Below, piece by piece: positions 4,868 through 10,209 of a stretch of DNA of 10,209 nt. A program made the translations under genes and the position numbers. Every line of letters starts with the position of its first letter. Position 1 is the first letter of the stretch. The stretch is from an uncultured Alistipes sp. Lineage in GTDB: Bacteria > Bacteroidota > Bacteroidia > Bacteroidales > Rikenellaceae. The stretch is from contig CAJGDC010000057.1 of NCBI GenBank assembly GCA_904502005.1, positions 1 through 10,209 on the forward strand, read 5' to 3'. A model generated the notes under the pieces. That model was not told where the DNA came from. It searched no databases and saw only the letters and a program-made list of their open reading frames with translations.

Positions 4868-6286
4868 ATGCAAAGCATCACAATTGCGACCCAAATTTAC
4901 GCAAAATTATCGTTCCAACCAACGGAAAATCAAAAAAAAATCATCAATTCGCTCTCAGAATATCTTTCGGATGATGATTTCTCAAGTTTTTTTGTGCTAA
5001 ACGGATACGCTGGAACCGGCAAAACTACCTTAATTGCCGCTGTAGTTGATGCTCTTAAATCATTAGGTATCAAAACAATACTTCTTGCCCCAACAGGTCG
5101 TGCTGCCAAAGTTTTGTCAAAGTACGCCAACCAGAAGGCTTTAACAATACACAAAAGAATTTATCGCGAGCAAACAAACGCTCAATATGAGTCAAAATTC
5201 TCTCTTAATCTCAATCGCGAGGTTGAGACTCTATTTATTGTCGACGAGGCATCAATGCTCTCAACAGGCAGTAGTTCAGACAAAACACTCTTTGGAAGTG
5301 GCTCGCTATTAGAGGACTTAATCCAATATGTAAGAAGCGGCAAACGCTGCCGACTCATGTTAGTCGGCGACTCAGCACAGCTACCTCCCGTGGGCGATGA
5401 TTTCAGCCCTGCGCTCTGCCCAGCCGAGTTGCTACCATATGCAGATGTTGTCTATGAAACCATGGACGAAGTAGTACGTCAAGAGCAGACATCGGGTATA
5501 CTTTTCAACGCCACCCTTGTTAGATGCATGCTCGAGAACGGTATCTACGAAATACCTAAGCTAGATACCAGTTTTGACGATGTAGAGGCCCTTAATGGCG
5601 GGGAGTTTTTAGAACGTCTACAGGAGTGCTATGACCGCTATGGGCGCGATGAGACAATAGTAATCACTCGTTCAAACAAGCGTGCGAATAGATATAACGA
5701 GGGCATTAGGCGCAACACACTCTTTGCCGAGGAGGAGATAGAGAGTGGCGATATGCTTATGGTCGTAAAGAATAACTATCACTATACTGAGCGTATAGAG
5801 AACTGTCCGATGAACTTTATTGCCAACGGAGATATTGCCAAACTCAAGCGTATCCGCCGATTTGAGTCGCTCTACGGCTTTAGATTTGCATCTGCGGTAC
5901 TTGAGTTTGCCGACTACGACAACACAGAGATTGAGTGCAAAATTCTACTTGACACACTCACATCTGAGTCCCCTTCGCTTACATACGAGCAGTCGCAAAA
6001 ACTATTTTATGAAGTAGAGAAGGACTACACCGACATAAAGAGTAAAATCAAGCGCTTCAAGGAGATACGTGAGAATGAATACTACAATGCTCTGCAAGTA
6101 AAATTCTCCTACGCTGTCACATGTCACAAGGCTCAAGGTGGTCAATGGAGCGCAGTATTTATCGACAGATTTCTCTTCGGTGAGGAGCAGATGAACAAAG
6201 ATATGCTTCGCTGGCTATATACAGCCATCACACGAGCCACAGAGAGAGTATTTTTTGTCAATTTTGACGATAGTTTCTTTGAATAA
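4868..6286 (+). CDS. RecD-like / Dda-like superfamily 1B DNA helicase
   Basis: A 472-residue ATP-dependent 5'-3' type helicase (SF1B) expected to unwind DNA in repair or replication restart. Motifs in order: a Q-motif-like FQPTENQ (16-22), Walker A GYAGTGKTT (46-54), a motif Ia region LAPTGRAAKVLS, Walker B IVDEAS (124-129), motif III LVGDSAQLPPVG (165-176), motif V TCHKAQGGQW (418-427) and motif VI YTAITRA (451-457) with its arginine finger. The C-terminus matches the UvrD_C_2/RecD C-terminal fold. It is much shorter than full RecD or RecD2 and lacks the N-terminal extension; no recB or recC is nearby. It is therefore likely a stand-alone helicase of the Dda/Pif1-like kind rather than a RecBCD subunit. 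The stop codon lies inside the mutS promoter. Confidence 0.9.
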   Translation: MQSITIATQIYAKLSFQPTENQKKIINSLSEYLSDDDFSSFFVLNGYAGTGKTTLIAAVVDALKSLGIKTILLAPTGRAAKVLSKYANQKALTIHKRIYREQTNAQYESKFSLNLNREVETLFIVDEASMLSTGSSSDKTLFGSGSLLEDLIQYVRSGKRCRLMLVGDSAQLPPVGDDFSPALCPAELLPYADVVYETMDEVVRQEQTSGILFNATLVRCMLENGIYEIPKLDTSFDDVEALNGGEFLERLQECYDRYGRDETIVITRSNKRANRYNEGIRRNTLFAEEEIESGDMLMVVKNNYHYTERIENCPMNFIANGDIAKLKRIRRFESLYGFRFASAVLEFADYDNTEIECKILLDTLTSESPSLTYEQSQKLFYEVEKDYTDIKSKIKRFKEIRENEYYNALQVKFSYAVTCHKAQGGQWSAVFIDRFLFGEEQMNKDMLRWLYTAITRATERVFFVNFDDSFFE

Positions 6287-6308
6287 TCGCCCAAAATTGT
6301 TACCTTTG
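6278..6308 (+). promoter_or_regulatory. promoter of mutS
   Basis: TTTG (6278-6281), a 19-bp spacer and TACCTTTG (6301-6308) match the Bacteroidetes consensus exactly. The -33 box lies within the last codons of the helicase gene, and the ATG at 6315 is only 6 nt beyond the -7 box, so little or no 5' leader is expected. Confidence 0.78.
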
Positions 6309-6314
6309 CCAATT

Positions 6315-8981
6315 ATGGCAGTAGAGAAAAAATATGTTGAGACACCCTTGATGAAGCAGTACTATCAAATCAAGGCTGTTCATCCCGATGCGATTCTTCT
6401 TTTTCGTGTCGGAGACTTTTACGAGACCTTTGGCGACGATGCTATAGCAGCTTCGGCAATACTCGGAATTACACTCACTAAGCGAGCTAATGGCGCAGCA
6501 TCTTCTGTAGAGCTTGCCGGCTTTCCGCACCATGCTGTAGATACATATCTACCAAAATTGGTGCGTGCAGGTAAGCGTGTGGCTATATGTGAGCAGTTGG
6601 AGGACCCAAAGACAGTCAAGGGGCTTGTTAAGAGAGGCGTTATAGAACTTGTGACTCCAGGTGTTACACTAAGCGAGAACATTCTCGAAAACAAGGAGAA
6701 CAACTACTTAGCTGCCGTATGCTTTGGTAAAGAGAAGAGCGGTGTAGCATTTCTAGACATTACAACTGGTGAGTTTTTCGTTGCTGAGGGCAGTGACAAA
6801 TATATAGAAAAGTTAATCTCCAGCCTTGCACCGAAAGAGATTGTCTACCAGCGCGGTTGTGAAGAGCGATTCAAAAGCGCTTTTGGCACAAAGCACTACA
6901 CCTACAGACTTGAGCAGTGGGTCTTCTCATATCAGGTAAATGTAGACAAGCTCTGCACCCAATTTGGCACACAATCTTTGCGAGGTTTTGGTGTAGAGGG
7001 TATGATAGAGGGTATTACTGCAGCAGGCGCTATACTCTACTACCTTGAATTTACTGAGCATAAACAGATTGCCCACATCAGCTCTATTTCAAGATTGGAC
7101 GAGAGCGATTATGTATGGATTGACAAGTTTACAATCCGCAACCTTGAACTTTTCAGCTCCAACGGTAGTGATAAGACCTCATTCGCTAAGGTTATAGACC
7201 GCACAGCGACACCTATGGGTGGACGACTACTACGCCGTTGGATTGCCATGCCGATACTCGACATTGAGCGCATAACGCGCCGACAGGATGTTGTCAGCGC
7301 ATTTGTTGAGGATAGTTCACTTGCAGAGTCTGTCCGTGAGCAAGTTAGTTCAATAGGCGACCTAGAGCGTATAGCATCGCGCGTAGCATCTATGAGAGTC
7401 ACTCCACGAGAGTTGGTTCAATTAAAAAACTCTCTATACTCTGTCGAGGTTCTCAAGGCTGCGCTCGAGTCTACAGACAATCCAGTACTACACTCTATAG
7501 CTGACAAAATTGACACTCTGACAGCCGTTCGTGACCGATTAGCTCACGACATATACCCAGACCCTACAAACAATCAGATTCAGAAGGGTGGTATTATTGC
7601 TGACGGGGTAAATGCTGAGCTAGACGATTTGCGCCGTGTGGCACTGCATGGTAAAGATGTACTTCAGGCAATACAGCAACGTGAGAGTGAAGCCACCGGT
7701 ATCCCGTCACTAAAGATTAGCTACAACAATGTATTTGGTTACTACATTGAGGTACGCAATACCCACAAAGATAGGGTGCCGGAGGGTTGGATTCGCAAGC
7801 AAACGCTCACCTCTGCCGAGCGATATATAACCGAAGAGCTAAAGGAGTACGAGAGTAAAATTCTTGGTGCCGAGGAGCGCATGCTAATTCTTGAGCAGCA
7901 GATATACAACGAGTTACTTTCATATATATCTCTACACCTCAAGCAGTTACAAGCAGACGCAAAGGCTATTGCTACAATAGACTGTCTACTCAGCTTTGCG
8001 ACTCTCGCAGTTGAGAGAAACTACTGTCGCCCAACGCTTGACGATGGTGTGAAGATAGAACTCAAAGCGGCTCGTCATCCGGTAATTGAGACCCTGATGG
8101 GAGTAGGGGAGCAATACATCCCTAACGACCTTACTCTTGACTCAAATAGTGAGCAGATAATCATTATCACAGGACCTAACATGTCGGGTAAGTCGGCACT
8201 ATTGCGCCAGACTGCACTCATTGTACTGATGGCACAGATGGGCTCATTTGTACCAGCAGATAGCGCGCACATAGGTATTGTAGATAAGATTTTCACCCGC
8301 GTCGGTGCGAGTGACAACATCTCCCAGGGCGAGTCTACCTTTATGGTTGAGATGTTGGAGAGCGCAAGCATATTGAATAATATCTCTAAGCGCAGCCTTG
8401 TACTCCTTGACGAGATTGGCCGAGGAACAAGCACTTACGACGGTATATCAATAGCGTGGTCTATGGTTGAGTACCTGCACAACCATCGCAACTTACAACC
8501 AAGAACACTCTTTGCCACACACTACCACGAGCTCAATGAACTTGAGCAGATGTGTCAGCGAGTAAAGAACTACCACGTTTCAGTTAGAGAGGTAGACAAT
8601 ACTATAGTCTTCTTGCGCAAATTAGAGAGAGGTAGCACAGAGCACTCTTTTGGTATACATGTAGCTCGTATGGCGGGTATGCCGACATCAATTGTTGAGC
8701 GAGCAACGTCAATACTCAAAAATCTGGAGCAGGTATATGGAGATAACGAAATAGTACCATCTGTATCACCATCCGCACGCAAAAAAAGTCGTAAGCCATC
8801 ACCGTCTGTTACCGTAGCTACTCAGCCTGCCGCAGATGCTATACAGCTATCAATGTTCAAAATTGACGACCCAGTGCTTATTCAGATACGCGATCAGATT
8901 AAGGGTTTGGACATCAACTCTTTAACGCCACTTGAAGCGCTTAATCTTTTAAGCGAGATAAAGAAGATTGCAGAGGTATAA
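6315..8981 (+). CDS. mutS: DNA mismatch repair protein MutS
   Basis: An 888-residue mismatch sensor that binds mispaired bases as a dimer and, on ATP binding, becomes a sliding clamp that recruits MutL. The N-terminal domain has the mismatch-reading Phe-X-Glu in GDFYETF (F35, E37). Connector, lever and clamp domains follow. The ATPase domain has Walker A GPNMSGKS (620-627), Walker B LLDEIGRGTSTYDG (D699, E700) and the ATHYHELNEL signature. A proline/serine-rich linker precedes QLSMF (844-848), which fits the beta-clamp-binding pentapeptide, and a short C-terminal helical domain. Length is normal for MutS1. The open frame extends upstream to 6255 in overlap with the helicase gene, but conserved sequence begins at ATG 6315, just after a promoter. 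The gene ends at a shared bidirectional terminator. Confidence 0.97.
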   Translation: MAVEKKYVETPLMKQYYQIKAVHPDAILLFRVGDFYETFGDDAIAASAILGITLTKRANGAASSVELAGFPHHAVDTYLPKLVRAGKRVAICEQLEDPKTVKGLVKRGVIELVTPGVTLSENILENKENNYLAAVCFGKEKSGVAFLDITTGEFFVAEGSDKYIEKLISSLAPKEIVYQRGCEERFKSAFGTKHYTYRLEQWVFSYQVNVDKLCTQFGTQSLRGFGVEGMIEGITAAGAILYYLEFTEHKQIAHISSISRLDESDYVWIDKFTIRNLELFSSNGSDKTSFAKVIDRTATPMGGRLLRRWIAMPILDIERITRRQDVVSAFVEDSSLAESVREQVSSIGDLERIASRVASMRVTPRELVQLKNSLYSVEVLKAALESTDNPVLHSIADKIDTLTAVRDRLAHDIYPDPTNNQIQKGGIIADGVNAELDDLRRVALHGKDVLQAIQQRESEATGIPSLKISYNNVFGYYIEVRNTHKDRVPEGWIRKQTLTSAERYITEELKEYESKILGAEERMLILEQQIYNELLSYISLHLKQLQADAKAIATIDCLLSFATLAVERNYCRPTLDDGVKIELKAARHPVIETLMGVGEQYIPNDLTLDSNSEQIIIITGPNMSGKSALLRQTALIVLMAQMGSFVPADSAHIGIVDKIFTRVGASDNISQGESTFMVEMLESASILNNISKRSLVLLDEIGRGTSTYDGISIAWSMVEYLHNHRNLQPRTLFATHYHELNELEQMCQRVKNYHVSVREVDNTIVFLRKLERGSTEHSFGIHVARMAGMPTSIVERATSILKNLEQVYGDNEIVPSVSPSARKKSRKPSPSVTVATQPAADAIQLSMFKIDDPVLIQIRDQIKGLDINSLTPLEALNLLSEIKKIAEV

Positions 8982-8982
8982 A

Positions 8983-9017
8983 ATAATAAAAGGACTTCAG
9001 TGAAGTCCTTTTATTAT
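8983..9017. terminator. bidirectional intrinsic terminator between mutS and udk
   Basis: A perfect 15-bp inverted repeat (8983-8997 with 9003-9017, containing AAAAGGACTT) with loop CAGTG. Because the stem is flanked by A and T runs, either strand reads as a hairpin with a U-rich end. It starts directly after the mutS stop and lies 17 bp beyond the udk stop, serving both convergent genes. Confidence 0.92.
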
Positions 9018-9034
9018 ATCTATTTACATACTAA

Positions 9035-9652
9035 CTATTTCTCAACAATTGAGCGAATATTCTGTATAAGCATCTGAACAGCCACTGAGTTAAAACCACC
9101 CTCAGGGATAATTACATCTGCATACTTCTTACTTGGCTCAACAAACTCTTCGTGCATAGGTTTGACGGTAGTGGTATATTGGCTGATTACAGACTCCATG
9201 CTTCTTCCACGCTCACGAACATCTCTCAAGATACGACGAGCAAGGCGAAGATCTGCATCTGTATCAACAAAGACCTTAATATCCATCAAATCACGCAGCT
9301 CCTTATTCTCAAAGATAAGAATACCATCAATGATGATAACCTTAGATGGTTTGACCGCCACCGTCTCCTCTGTACGATTATGCTCAACAAATGAGTAGAC
9401 AGGACGTTCAACAGCCACATTACTCTTTAATGCACGAACATGCTCCACAAGCATATCGGTATCAAACGACTGTGGATGGTCATAGTTGAGTTTTGTGCGC
9501 TCCTCATAAGTAAGCTCCGGATGCGCCTTGTAGTAATAGTCATGGCAGAGAGTTGCCACATCCTCACTACGAAAAGCCTCCTGCAATCGCTTCACAAGGG
9601 TACTCTTACCCGAACCTGTGCCGCCAGCGACACCAATAACTGTTACCTCCAT
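9035..9652 (-). CDS. udk: uridine kinase (uridine/cytidine salvage)
   Basis: A 205-residue cytosolic P-loop kinase that phosphorylates uridine and cytidine to UMP and CMP in pyrimidine salvage. The Walker A motif is GGTGSGKST (10-18). The nucleoside-binding segment CHDYYYK (36-42) holds the conserved Asp, followed by NYDHPQSFDTD (56-66). The IIIDGILIFEN strand (106-116) and a lid region with RRILRDVRERGRS (139-151) are typical. Length is that of bacterial Udk. The ATG at 9652 precedes EVTVIGVAGG, the usual first strand. It lies 67 bp downstream of gyrB on the same strand, with a terminator between them, so it probably has its own promoter, although I found no convincing one. Confidence 0.96.
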   Translation of the reverse strand: MEVTVIGVAGGTGSGKSTLVKRLQEAFRSEDVATLCHDYYYKAHPELTYEERTKLNYDHPQSFDTDMLVEHVRALKSNVAVERPVYSFVEHNRTEETVAVKPSKVIIIDGILIFENKELRDLMDIKVFVDTDADLRLARRILRDVRERGRSMESVISQYTTTVKPMHEEFVEPSKKYADVIIPEGGFNSVAVQMLIQNIRSIVEK

Positions 9653-9672
9653 AGTTGTAATGTTTTAGGTAT

Positions 9673-9702
9673 AAAAAATGGGAACAGCACAAGCTATTCC
9701 CA
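9673..9702 (-). terminator. intrinsic terminator of gyrB
   Basis: On the minus strand, stem UGGGAA/UUCCCA (9697-9702 with 9679-9684), one mismatch, AGC/GCU and a 4-nt loop (9689-9692), followed by six U from the A run at 9673-9678. It lies 17 nt after the gyrB stop and before udk. Confidence 0.82.
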
Positions 9703-9719
9703 AAGTAGCATTTACAAAA

Positions 9720-10209
9720 TTAAGCGTCAATATTTGCGTATGTAGCATTCGCCTCAATAAACTCACGGCGAGGACCAACCTCGTCACCCATAAGCATTGA
9801 GAATATACGATCCGCCTCAATAGCATTCTCGATAGTCACCTGACGAAGGATACGGGTCTCAGGGTTCATAGTTGTCTCCCAGAGCTGCTTCGCATTCATC
9901 TCACCAAGACCTTTGTATCGAGTAATCTTAACACCCTTACCCATCTCCTCAATCAGAGAATCACGCTCCTCGTCAGACCAGCAATAACGCTCACGATTAC
10001 CCTTCTTAACAAGGTAGAGAGGTGGGGTAGCGATATAGATATGTCCATTCTCAATCAACTCTCGCATCTTACGGAAGAAGAATGTAAGCATCAGTGTTGC
10101 AATATGTGCACCATCCACGTCGGCATCGGTCATGATGATAATCTTGTCGTAACGTAGACCCTCAAGGTTAAGAGCCTTACTATCCTCTGGAGTACCAATC
10201 TTGACACCG
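9720..10209 (-). CDS. gyrB: DNA gyrase subunit B, C-terminal part
   Basis: The last 162 codons of the ATPase subunit of gyrase, which with GyrA introduces negative supercoils. The frame continues past the right edge. At the start of the fragment, GVKIGTPEDSKALNLEGLRY leads into the TOPRIM core IIIMTDADVDGAHI, whose Asp residues (fragment residues 28, 30, 32) coordinate Mg2+. Further on are ATPPLY and the C-terminal signature YKGLGEMNAKQLWETTM (from fragment residue 98), then RREFIEANATYANIDA at the end. That ending, and the lack of any insertion, favour GyrB over the paralogous ParE. The internal Met in MTDAD is not the start. A terminator follows the stop. Confidence 0.9.
   Translation of the reverse strand, partial: GVKIGTPEDSKALNLEGLRYDKIIIMTDADVDGAHIATLMLTFFFRKMRELIENGHIYIATPPLYLVKKGNRERYCWSDEERDSLIEEMGKGVKITRYKGLGEMNAKQLWETTMNPETRILRQVTIENAIEADRIFSMLMGDEVGPRREFIEANATYANIDA

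Noticed and set aside
4868..6286. RecD subunit of RecBCD
   Set aside because: The protein is too short, has no N-terminal RecC-contacting region and has no recB/recC neighbours; a stand-alone helicase fits better.
6255..6314. 20-residue N-terminal extension of MutS
   Set aside because: It overlaps the helicase gene and lies upstream of and across the mutS promoter, and it has no MutS-like sequence; ATG 6315 fits the family start.
9715..9722. Minus-strand TAATTTTG as a udk -7 box
   Set aside because: It has no -33 partner, overlaps the gyrB stop, and would place the gyrB terminator inside the udk leader.

Overview
The window looks like chromosomal DNA of a Bacteroidales bacterium, possibly Rikenellaceae/Alistipes-like (low confidence at family level). 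Three things point there: promoters of the Bacteroidetes type (TTTG, about 19 bp, TAnnTTTG) with no Shine-Dalgarno pattern; a DUF3822 gene next to rsmD, as I recall it from Bacteroidetes; and AT-rich intergenic DNA around typical Bacteroidales housekeeping proteins.

Layout. 1-693 (+): the C-terminal half of umuC, a Y-family translesion polymerase, cut by the window edge. It converges on a DUF819 membrane protein (741-1907, -). 1908-3033 holds no protein gene but is dense in structure. It has two intact tRNA-Asp(GTC) genes on the minus strand, each with its own promoter and terminator, and a third tRNA-Asp broken down to its last 20 nt plus terminator. It also has related trailer repeats and two diverged copies (A, 2338-2451; B, 2711-2764) of a stem-loop element with an identical GGCTTGCA loop, an identical AA bulge and compensatory changes in the stem. 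This is the part of the window least explained by known features.

3034-4776 (-): a cluster reading membrane-anchored hypothetical protein, then DUF3822 protein, then rsmD (16S rRNA methyltransferase), with overlapping gene ends. A strong intrinsic terminator for the first gene lies inside the start of the DUF3822 coding sequence. A divergent intergenic region (4777-4867) leads to a RecD-like/Dda-like helicase (4868-6286, +) and then mutS (6315-8981, +). The mutS promoter overlaps the helicase stop codon and sits so close to the mutS ATG that the transcript may be nearly leaderless. mutS converges on udk (uridine kinase, 9035-9652, -) at a palindromic terminator able to work both ways. gyrB (from 9720 to the right edge, -) lies upstream of udk and has its own terminator.

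Functionally the window is mainly genome maintenance (UmuC, RecD-like helicase, MutS, GyrB) plus translation (tRNA-Asp, RsmD) and nucleotide salvage (Udk). No phage, transposase, CRISPR or defence gene was found. The unusual content is the tRNA-Asp repeat region and the terminator embedded in a gene.
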